Positions 18,061-26,947 of a DNA stretch of 64,000 bases are shown piece by piece. The DNA is from Rhynchopus sp. YZ270_cl-10 (lineage: Eukaryota; Euglenozoa; Diplonemea; Diplonemida; Diplonemidae). The stretch is from positions 124,001-188,000 of the forward strand of contig OZ037833.1 in assembly GCA_964035575.1 (NCBI GenBank). Reading direction: 5' to 3'. The position numbers were made by a program, and so were the translations under genes. Within the stretch, counting starts at the first letter, position 1; each line of letters starts with the position of its first letter. The notes under the pieces are model-generated. The model saw only the letters and a list, made by a program, of their open reading frames with translations, was not told where the DNA came from and ran no database searches.

Positions 18061-20526
18061 AGGGAGAGAGGGCCTTTTCTTAAGTTTGTTTTCACCCAAA
18101 AAAAAAAAGGTTTAAGGGGGTTTGCTGCGAAAGGGGAAAGGGGAAAGTGTCCAAGGTAATTAACCGTCCCTGTGGTGAAGGTGTCATGGATGTGAGGGAG
18201 GGGGGGAACGGAACGGTGGTGCTAATCGCGTGGCATTTGCCGCGATCTCTCGGGTACTATTGGGTGATCTATGATCGCCTCCGTGAGACATACACAACAG
18301 GATGTGAGAGCTTTTGCGAGGGCTTGTGAGACGGCTACTGAGAGTTGGTGAGAAAAAAAAACTCTCCCGGTTCATAGATCAGCCAACAATTTTTACCTGT
18401 GGTTATTGTGTCAAAATATATTTGATGGAAAAGAAGAAATATCGTGCATGAGTTGCCAAAAAGAATCTTTTATTTCATTCGTTTCGTTGCATATTTTGCC
18501 GATACAATAATGTGTTGTTCTCTTGTGCTCAACAGATCACCTTGGTCATGAAGACAAAGGGAAATACTGTGGTTCACAAATCAACACGAGGACTACTTGA
18601 CTTTTCTTTTGAACACTTTTCCACCCCCTCCCGGGTGGCTACATACGTTTTATTCTTCTTGGTGTGGCACGCCCCAAAAATTAAGTCAATTCTACTTCGG
18701 GTGTAGTTCAAACTTATACCCAAAAGCTGCTGAACGTGCCACACCATTGTTGTTGTTGTTGTTTTTTTCCGCGTTTTGTTTGAGAAAACCCTAAAGATGA
18801 ATATGAAAACAAGGTTCGAAGACACACATACGCACACAAAAAAAAAAAGCTAGGGTAAGGACATTCCGGTACCCCCAAGTGTGACTTTTGGACAGTTCAG
18901 AACCACAAGGTTTGCATTTTGGACACTTCAGACCTTGTGGGTGGGTGTCGGTCTTGTGGTTCTGAATTGTCCAAAAGTCACACTTGGGGGTACCAGAATG
19001 TCTACCCCAAAAAGTAAAGTTGACAGTGCAAACACCTCTGGGACGCAGGCACTGAATACTGGGAAAAAAAAAATGGGTTATAATTCCGCTAGAGTCGCGT
19101 TAAAAACGCAAAACCCGAACGTCATACACAAAAAAAAAGCACAAAAAAAAACTCAGATAATGTTACATTCAACAGCAAAAGAACGCATTGGGGCGGGAGA
19201 GAGAGCTGTACCAAGTACCTCCCCACACCATTCATGCGAACTTGAGAAGAATGTCCCATCATCTGCACACAACAAAAGTGGATATTTTGGTCGACAGATA
19301 TTTTTGAAAAAGAAAAGCGAAGCTGAAGTGCCAAACCACGCACTCCGCACTCCGCATACTGAACGCACTGCACCAAACCCGACCTGCACCCTCTCGTGAG
19401 AAAGAAGGCAATCCAATATAGACTACAATGTGTGTGTAGGGGTTATTTTTTGTGCCCCTTAGTTTCCTATGTTGTGGCCATTTTACCCCCAAAAAAAATA
19501 CTTTCGCTTTGTACTCTAGTGAAAGATAAGCGTGGTGTTTTACTGCAAATATTCGACTGTATGGCATATTCCATGGGGGAGGGATGGGGGGGAAACATCT
19601 CTAGTCGTGACACCGGCACGCACGTTGTCAATCTTTGCTTTGACAAAACGGCAAACAAAATACAAAAAAAAAAGTTTCTTTTTCTGGTGAAGATGCTCTC
19701 TTCATTGCAACAAAAAAACAGCATACAAACAGAGGGGCCATGACATAGTGGGGACGTAGGCACTGACTCAAAAGAGAAACACCCAACAAAAAGCTGTTTG
19801 TTTGCTTGTTTTGTTTTTACTTTGTTTTCAAAAAAAAAAACTAGGGTCGACGTTTTTTTATTCAAGGACCATATTAGGTACACACATTTTGTGCCTCCAA
19901 AAAAATCAAATGAAAACCGGCATTTGTTGGGGGCACCAACCAAAAGAAATATATGAACGTGTTGGAAAGAAATATGAATCTGAGCGATTTTGATACGCGA
20001 AGTGGGGGAAAAAAGAAAAAAACGTGGACAGTCAATGTGCCTCTCGTACAACACATCGAGAAAGGGGTGGGGAGAAAACACTTGGTATGAATCACACCTT
20101 ACGTGTGTTTTTTCTTTTTTCTTTTTTTCTTCTTCTTTGACTGTGAAACACTATACCTAATGTTGGCAACAAGAAAAAAGAAAAGTTTATAAGATGACCC
20201 AAAAACTTCTTGCTGGCCCTAAAGAGGCTGAGAGTAACTATATAAGTGGCGAGGGAAACAACGGGGTGTGTGGAGGTGGGTACAGTACAAAAGTGGAGGT
20301 GGGGGGTGGTGTGGAAAAAATAATAAAAAGATTTATAAGATGAAACACTAAGCCTCCCAGTGTGAACTGACAAAGGAAGACTAACTTTTGGAAAAAAAAA
20401 ACTTGAAATATGTGTCTTTCGTCACACAACACACATCTAAAATTGACTGGAGGGTTCCTTACAAACCCCTAATACAATCAGTCAAAAAAAAAACTCAGAA
20501 TTGCGACAATTTTTTTTATGTGCAGT
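18061..20526. other. Intergenic, AT-rich, no gene seen
   Basis: This 2.5 kb stretch carries many A and T runs and no coding frame with recognisable content. It holds a long inverted repeat (18850-19012) and short dispersed motifs near 20184-20222 and 20331-20370 that recur in other intergenic stretches. Just upstream of the giant gene's start is a T-run followed by an AG, a possible acceptor site for leader addition. Confidence 0.6.
18850..19012. repeat. Long inverted repeat with about 50-base arms
   Basis: The left arm includes GGTACCCCCAAGTGTGACTT and continues TTGGACAGTTCAGAACCACA. The right arm is its reverse complement with only a few differences. The spacer is about 45 bases. The whole could fold as a cruciform or RNA hairpin and resembles a MITE-type non-autonomous element. 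I could not define a target-site duplication with confidence. Confidence 0.8.
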
Positions 20527-22295
20527 TTATGACGCCTTTGGTGAGTGAGGTGCGGGGATTCCAGCAGCTCTGATACGCGGCGGGGAGTTGGGGTTGACAG
20601 GTGAGTTGTGGATGGCTTCGTTGCGCAGCTGTTGGTTATGTTGTTTGTTTGTTTTTTTTCTTCGTTTTTCTTTAGTAGTTTGCTTTTGTTGCGTTTTTCG
20701 CCATACCTTTTCGTCAGTGTTAGCCTGATAGAGTCTTGCGTTGCTGAAGCGGAGAATCTCCTCACGTTCACGGTGGTCGGTGACCTGCAAAGGTAAATGT
20801 TAATGTAAAGGTGAGAGGGGAAGAAAAAAACAAACGCCCCCGCATACCGTGTGGCTCAGACGCTGAATCGTCTGCTGCAGCTGGTCGTTCACCATCTTCT
20901 GTTCCTTCAGCTTGCGCTCGAGCTCGTGGATAGCAGTCTGGAAGCGTTCCTCACGTACCTTCGTGTTGTTGATCTGTTTCGAAATATTGTGTTTTTTGGC
21001 AAAAAGACGAACAGGAAAAAGGAAGTAAAGCGAGCCGTTTCTCGAGCCTTTCAAAACATACATATTCCTCGAGACGAGTCTTCTCCTTCGTTAACGCCTC
21101 TTCACGTGCCTTTCCATCACGCACCATCTGCTGAAGGCCTTGCCCCCATTTGCGGAGTTCCTGCTCCCGCACCGCAGCCTCGCGGACCTGATTTTCGAGC
21201 ACAGCGACCTTTTCCTTGAGTGCCTTCTCGCGTGCAATAAGCTCGCGGACCTGCTTCTCGAGCTGTGCGTTGTGCTGCTTGAGTTTGTCCTCGCGGAGGA
21301 GCGCCTCTTTGAGCTTTGCTTCGAAGCGTGCCGCCTGCTGCAAGGCAGCCTGCTCACGCTCCACGGCTGCATCCGCCGCATCCTGCAGCTCCTTCTCACG
21401 CAGGGCAAACTCACGCTCCTTCGCCTTCAGCACCATTGCTGCCTTCTCCTTTTCGCTCTGCACCAACGCCACTCCACGTTCCCGCTCCTTGCTGCACTCA
21501 GACTCCAGCCCACGGATCTGCGCCTTAAGCGGATCCGCAATCCCTGCAACCCTAGCATGCACCCATGGTGTCAGGTATGCACGAGAGGTCTCCCACAGAC
21601 GAGGATCTTCTTCGGGTGCGGGGCTGCGCTCGGTAGTGTTGGAAGGGTCGAGACGGACGGTGAGGAGGATTTCGAAGGAGCGTTCCCCATGGGTGTCGCC
21701 GATGCCCTGGAAGAGCATCTTCTCGAAGTCTGCGGGCGATTTGTGCCACCAGAAGCGGCCGAATTTGTTCTTCTGAAAGACCTGCCCACATGGCACCAAG
21801 TTGTCAACTGCATCCCCTACCGTCACAACATCGCCGCAGTCAGCCTCATTAGAGGGTACGAGAAGGTCGAGCTTCGTGTACGCAGTGACAGGTGTCGCAA
21901 GGTTGTTGCAGATGCCGATCCAGAGGGAGGAGCGGCCTTCTGCCTCCATAGGCCTGTAGGGGGAGAAAGGGTTGTTGGTGTGTGGGTTAAAAGGGGGAAG
22001 GAAAGGCATACTCCACGCCAAAGAAGAGCATCCATTCTGTGTTCGCGACAGGGAACGGCTTCGACCAGAGGAACGGCTTCGTCTCCTTCCCAGGGTTCTT
22101 CATGAAGTACTCGAAGGGCGCCCAGGGCACCTGGAAGGACCAGAGTGCGCAGGAGTGGCCCTCGGGGAGGACACGGCGCTGGCGTTCGGCAAGCTTGTTG
22201 TTGCCTTGCTCCTGAAGGAGCTTGCGTGCCTGCACCTTCGGGTTTGAGGTGTCAAGTCCCTTCGGGGATCTGTGCTCTGCCAAAAATTCTTGCAT
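20527..22295 (-). CDS. MATH-like domain plus coiled-coil protein, four exons
   Basis: Exons are 22295-22012, 21953-21062, 20973-20848 and 20784-20527. The introns (58, 88 and 63 bases) start GTATGCC, GTATGTT and GTATGCG and end CAG. Splicing joins the frames exactly to give 519 residues. Residues about 35-190 hold a beta-rich region with ALWSFQVPWAPF, WSKPFPVANTEWML, SLWIGICNNLATPV and SFEILLTVRL. Its spacing resembles a MATH/TRAF beta-sandwich (inferred, not certain). Residues about 215-440 are Glu/Lys/Ala-rich heptads, a long coiled coil that runs through exon 3. The C-terminal 85 residues are basic, then Pro-rich. A CAG twelve bases upstream of the ATG could be a leader acceptor or the end of a further upstream intron. 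It may act as a cytoskeletal or adaptor scaffold, but no function is shown. Confidence 0.8.
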
Positions 22296-22561
22296 CTTTG
22301 AAAAAAACTGTGGGAAAAAAAGGGTGTCTTATTGCGCGTTTTCCCTGTGTGTGTTTTTGGATAATTTTTTTTTTGGTTTTGGAGGGGGGGAAATGGGGTG
22401 AGGGAGAGGGGGATGTACACAAATTTGAAAAAAGGCTTTCTTTTTATAAAATGAAATTCTGAGGGTTTGTGGAGTGGTAAATGGAGGGGCTCCGAAAGCA
22501 AAGTTTAGCAACGGAGATGAAAATAAAGCATAAAAAAAATGACTTTTTGAAGCACCTACAC

Positions 22562-22638
22562 ATCCTCGAACTTTTCTACTGACGTGATTTTCATTTTCAT
22601 TGGACGAATCCCGAAAATGTTTCGCTGCATGAAGTCAA
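22562..22638 (-). other. Candidate upstream exon of the MATH-like gene
   Basis: A T-rich tract ending TTTTTTTCAG precedes a 77-base open stretch encoding MQRNIFGIRPMKMKIT, then SVEKFED. A possible donor GTGTAGG follows. Splicing to the CAG just before the annotated ATG at 22295 would keep the frame. The donor differs from the GTATG type used by the other introns, so this is tentative. The rest of 22296-23153 is A/T-rich with nothing else I can support. A similar weak exon-like stretch lies near 22940-23002. Confidence 0.25.
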
Positions 22639-23153
22639 CTGAAAAAAACAACAACAAAAAACAACACACAAAAAGTCGCATTTTTTTTATCCAGCACAAC
22701 ACAGATGAAGTGTGCGCCGTGATCAGGGGGAGGAAATTTTTTTTTTTGTATTTTCTGAAAAGATTGCAACATGGAAGGTTTTTGTGCAATTATGGGAAGC
22801 TATGCCCAATTCTTTTTAGTCTGAAAAAAATGCTCCCAAATATAGGAGCAAAATGAAAAAATGACACAAATAAAACGAAAAAAATCAAAGACGAAGAAGA
22901 GAAAAATTGTGTTTTTTTTTTTTGAAAGAAGCTCACATGAAATAATCTATTGACTGTCAAATTTGGCGTAAAGAAAAGAGGTCCTATTTCCAGCTGAATA
23001 AGAAAAAAAACCAAAACTGTTTAAAACACCATTTTTTTCGAAGGTTTTTTTCTTATTCAACAAAAGGAAAACACTCAAATCGACAAAAAAAAAAGGGTGT
23101 ATTTTTTCTTCAAAAAATACACTTTTTTGGACAATAATTTTGGAAAAAAAAAA

Positions 23154-23987
23154 TCAAGGAGCCATCACCAGCACCTCATCATCAATGCAGACAGCACAGG
23201 GAGGGCTCGGCCCAATGTTGCTGCTCTTACAGAGGCTGTCCGAGCAGACTTCCGCATCGAAATCCCACTGGCAGTTGTCGGAACCCTCGGAGTCATCGAG
23301 GCAGGACGCTCTGACGGAGCGGTCCGCACAGGGCAGGCCAATCTCGGGGATGATCTGGAAGGAGACATACTTCGCATCCGCCGGGAGCGTCACTGTCAGA
23401 GGCGCCCCCGCAGCGACCTTCTTCTCAAACGCGCTCAGCTTGTACCCTGCACCCCCGGAGAACTGCTTGAAGCCTCCTCCGCACTTCGACGCCTTCCAAT
23501 CATTGTTCAACAGATGTCCTGGAAGACCTCCATTCTGCGAGACACATGGATAGCAGCTGTACACACTGACCAATGCATGGCAGTATCCGAACCCATTTCC
23601 TACCGGGCAATTGAAGGTGACTGCGGAACCGGCAGGGGAAGTGCTGGGAGGGACGTACACGGGGTAGCCCTCGGTAAAGGGTTTGACGCCGTCGAAGATG
23701 GAGGTGGGGATGTCAGGCCAGATGGAGGAGCCGTGGGTGAGCCATTTCTTGGTGAGGGGGAGGTTGGTGGAGGAGACGGTCCCTGGGTTCATCTCAGAGA
23801 AGCAAGGAATGGCGGCACCGCCCGATGCGCAGCCTGGCATGTAGCAGAAGGGAGCACCTCCGACGACGCAGACACCATTCGCGTCAATGTCGCCAATCGC
23901 ACAGCACACACCACACGAGGCAGAGCAAGGGTTCGCTGTACTTCCTGCAAGCAGTGTTGCCACAGCTGCGACGCGAAGGGCGGTCAT
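23154..23987 (-). CDS. Secreted cysteine-rich protein, 277 residues
   Basis: The ATG at 23987 starts MTALRVAAVATLLAGSTANP, a typical short signal peptide. The mature part has about twenty cysteines. Many cluster in the first 45 residues (CSASCGVCCAIGD) and others fall as YCHALVSVYSCYPC and in the last 50 residues. The pattern implies a disulfide-bonded extracellular protein. No membrane segment or GPI-type hydrophobic tail follows, and the protein ends DDEVLVMAP. I do not recognise the family; a very weak resemblance to folate-receptor-type Cys patterns is not enough to name it. The gene is single-exon and sits between the MATH-like and MIB/HERC2 genes in the same direction. Confidence 0.75.
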   Translation of the reverse strand: MTALRVAAVATLLAGSTANPCSASCGVCCAIGDIDANGVCVVGGAPFCYMPGCASGGAAIPCFSEMNPGTVSSTNLPLTKKWLTHGSSIWPDIPTSIFDGVKPFTEGYPVYVPPSTSPAGSAVTFNCPVGNGFGYCHALVSVYSCYPCVSQNGGLPGHLLNNDWKASKCGGGFKQFSGGAGYKLSAFEKKVAAGAPLTVTLPADAKYVSFQIIPEIGLPCADRSVRASCLDDSEGSDNCQWDFDAEVCSDSLCKSSNIGPSPPCAVCIDDEVLVMAP

Positions 23988-24710
23988 TTTTGTGTTTTGT
24001 GAAAGACTTATAGCTGATGGGAGAGGTTGTTTGAGTCAAAGAGAAAACAGAAGTGGGAACAAAAAAGCCCTAAAAAAGCGCCTGCACCCTCTGACTCGCC
24101 CACCCGACGGTGGATGGAAGTGCCCACCCGACCGTGGACGGCTGCGCACCGCAAAAAGACCATCGCCTGGAGCAATTCGAGCATTACCTAGAAGCGTGTA
24201 GTATAGCGGAGTTCATCTTCGGGTGTCTACACTAAAACAACCAAGTTTTCAAAAAAGCACTAAAAAAAAAGGGGGTTTGTAAAGATAAGTTAGCGCTTAG
24301 TGCGGTCAAACCTTGAATGCTTTATAAGATGACCCCAAGGCTCTCGTGCTTCCGTAGGTCGTGACGGGAAGGGGAAAAAAATGAATTTTATGTGCTGGGA
24401 TCGAAGGGAAAGGGGGAGAAAGCTTTTTTTTATCTACAAAAAAGACAGACTGTTTTATTGTCTGTAGGTGAGGGGGTGGAAAAGGAGGAGGGGGGTTTGC
24501 TTGGTCTTCGCGCTTTGCTTTTTAATAAAGAGTGAAATGCAAAGAAAAATTTGAGAGTCCAGGAAAAATCAAAAGTACAAAAAAAAACGCAAAAAAAAAC
24601 ATCATTAAACAAAAGGGAAGAATTACACGATACAACAAAAAATGACTCTCCATGCTTCAGTCCATATTTTCTCTTTTTTTCCGATACCAAAAAAAAAAAA
24701 TACAAAATCT
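23988..24710. other. Intergenic stretch with dispersed short elements
   Basis: No gene seen. It carries a reverse-oriented copy of the GAAAACTTG mini-element (24215-24265) and, right after, a copy of the AAGATGACCC-CTCTCGTG motif (24321-24350). Confidence 0.6.
24215..24265 (-). mobile_element. GAAAACTTG mini-element, copy 1
   Basis: Read on the minus strand it starts TTTTTTGAAAACTTGGTTGT, then TTTAGTGTAGACACCC and GAAGATGAACTCC. It differs at only a few positions from the copy at 37972-38031. Confidence 0.6.
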
Positions 24711-26255
24711 TCATCTCCTTGGGGGGGAAATGCTTCGGTACGCTGCAGACGCACTGTAAACCCTCCCTAAGGGCGACGCGGGCAAGGCAAAACGAGTTGC
24801 CGCTGTCTGCGGTGGACCGTACGACGAGAGAGGAGACACACCGACGTGCGACTGCATGCCTGGGGACATGCCGTTGCTGCTGTACACATCCCCTCCCCCG
24901 TGCGACTCCGTGACCATATACGCAAGCGGCCTGCTCCTCAGTGTCAACATGGTACCATGCCGCAGACCTACCTGCAGGCCTGTATCTTGATCTCCCAGCT
25001 CCACTCCATCCCTCTCAAGTACCTGCTGTGCAGCAGGCACCGCCGTGTACGCCTCAAGACTCTTTTTGATCGCCACCATCGGCATCGACGAGACATCGCC
25101 TTTAAGCGTCAATTTGAGCAGTCTTGGCTGTGCCGGGTCCAGCTTCGAGAGCACCTCCACTCTGGTCGACGTCGACGGCGATGATGACACCACCCTCGGG
25201 GACCGAGGCGGCGAGGTCGTCACAATCGTTGTCGTTGTTGTTGTTGTCACCCCCTCCGGATTGTACAGCGGCTCCTGACTCAGGAAGACCGGGGCAGCGG
25301 TGTGCACTGTTTCTGGGAGAGGTGGGGTCTGCATCGTCGGCTGCACTACCTGGGAAGGAGCCTGGGGGGTCTGCGACGGCACCACAACCTTCTCCTGCCG
25401 TTTCTCCTCCACCTCCTCTGATTCTTTCGCCCTCACCTCCGGAGCCGGAAGCTCTCTCTGAGACTGTGGTGGTGGTGGTGGTGGTGGGCTGCTCGCCCCT
25501 CCTTCCTCCATAGCCCCTCTGACCAAAGCTTCTAAAGCATCGAGACGAAGGCCGTGTTCGAGAACAGGGCGGACGGCGTCATCGCTGACACCATGGATGC
25601 GATATTCAAAGCCTTCCGATGCGCGCTCCGGGGGCAGCAAGCGGGTCAGCTTACAGAGATGCAGTGGGTGGCGGAATGCAGCAGCAAGGTCGTCCTGGAC
25701 GGCAGATCGTACCGCATCCTGGCCAAGCTCATCAACCAAACGGTCCAAACCTTTGACAGTCTCGAACGCCGCGTACGACGTCGACGGCACCACATCCTCA
25801 ACACCCCCATGCCCAAAACGGTACCGATTGGTGTTCCCCACCTGATACCATCGTACCATCACCACCCCAGCTGCGACATCCTGAGACAGTACCACTCCGG
25901 TCAGCCCTGCACCACCGTCTTGGTCACCATAACGCCAATGGCGTGGGTTCCGCTGTACGACAGTCCCCGCAGGGAGTACACTCTGTGCAGCACGTCTGAG
26001 GGTGGACGCGGTGGTGGTGTTGTGCTGTGGCGGGGCCTTCATGGGGCCTGAGGAGCGGGGTTGCTTTGGGTCAGTTGTGCTGGTATTGTTCGCGGCAGAT
26101 GCGGCAACGTTTTGTGTCGGGGAACGCTGTCCACGGCCACGTGGCGACCGTGGAGGGCTCTTCGCAGTTGTGTTCGGGTTGACCACAAGAGGGCTAGAGG
26201 ACGCCCCTTCTGGACGCTTGGGTGGGCGCTTTGCCCGCATTGCTGTGGTGTCCAT
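24711..26255 (-). CDS. MIB/HERC2-domain protein with ubiquitin-like domain, 514 residues
   Basis: The ATG at 26255 starts MDTTAMRAKRPPKRPEG, a basic, disordered N-terminus. Residues about 93-158 match the MIB/HERC2 fold: HWRYGDQDGGAGLTGVV, then VMVRWYQVGNTNRYRFGHGG and VEDVVPS. These carry the W-x-x-G-x-QDGG and N-x-YR-x-G hallmarks. In mind bomb and HERC2 ubiquitin ligases this domain binds substrate peptides. A Pro/Ser/Thr-rich middle follows. Residues about 374-443 (RLLKLTLKGDVSSMPM to HGTMLTL) have the length and hydrophobic spacing of a ubiquitin-like domain. No RING or HECT is visible, so it is probably an adaptor rather than a ligase; this is inference. The tail is Ser/Pro-rich with RSISPPRR. 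It is a single exon. Confidence 0.8.
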   Translation of the reverse strand: MDTTAMRAKRPPKRPEGASSSPLVVNPNTTAKSPPRSPRGRGQRSPTQNVAASAANNTSTTDPKQPRSSGPMKAPPQHNTTTASTLRRAAQSVLPAGTVVQRNPRHWRYGDQDGGAGLTGVVLSQDVAAGVVMVRWYQVGNTNRYRFGHGGVEDVVPSTSYAAFETVKGLDRLVDELGQDAVRSAVQDDLAAAFRHPLHLCKLTRLLPPERASEGFEYRIHGVSDDAVRPVLEHGLRLDALEALVRGAMEEGGASSPPPPPPPQSQRELPAPEVRAKESEEVEEKRQEKVVVPSQTPQAPSQVVQPTMQTPPLPETVHTAAPVFLSQEPLYNPEGVTTTTTTTIVTTSPPRSPRVVSSSPSTSTRVEVLSKLDPAQPRLLKLTLKGDVSSMPMVAIKKSLEAYTAVPAAQQVLERDGVELGDQDTGLQVGLRHGTMLTLRSRPLAYMVTESHGGGDVYSSNGMSPGMQSHVGVSPLSSYGPPQTAATRFALPASPLGRVYSASAAYRSISPPRR

Positions 26256-26947
26256 TGGCTTTGTCCACCTCCCTTCCTGGTAGGGGGGGTGTAGAGGGGT
26301 AGGGGTAGGGGTAGGGGTAGGGGTTGAGGGGAGGGAAGGGAAGGGAAAGGTGTGGTAGGTAATGTTTGAGAGACGTCGTTTCCCTTTGCTTGTTGCTCAA
26401 GACTATAAACGGGGAGGGGGAAAAAAGTAAAGGTTGTTTGGTGGCTGAAGGGAGGGGGTGATTCGCACTGCGCTTTTTTCACCCCACATCAAGAAATTTA
26501 GAGGGCGGATTCGCACTTCTTGCGCCCACACCATTGTTTGTGGAGAAAAGGATAGGGGGGGAAACAAGCGGGGAGGGGGATACGCGTCGCGAGATGCGCG
26601 ACTCGTTCTTGAGCATTTTTGTCAAATACTATGTGTGCTAACTAAAAACGATAGTACCTGAGACGTATTGCATACTCCTACAAAATAGAAAGAGTGCTCT
26701 AAGCCTTCGGGTACAGAGTCTTTGAGAAGGAAAAATGGAAACACAACAACGGAAGACGACTGCCAACCGTGTAGATCAACGTTAAGGGCGCTGGAAACAA
26801 CCTGTAGGTTCGACAGCACACCCCCTCCCGCTACGACACAGCATAGGAGAGCTGGTCAGCATGGGAGTTGGTGGGAAAGGTTAGGGGTCACAAAACGGCA
26901 CAACGCCACAGAAAAGAACGGCGGGTTTGTTTTACCGAAAAAACAAA
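26256..26947. other. Intergenic stretch with a GGGGTA run
   Basis: No gene seen. A short tandem GGGGTA array (about 26296-26324, five units) lies just upstream of the MIB/HERC2 start. On the coding strand it is a C-rich TACCCC tract, followed by pyrimidine-rich sequence. Near 26690 is TCTAAGCCTTCG, part of the dispersed TAAGCC motif family. Confidence 0.6.
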
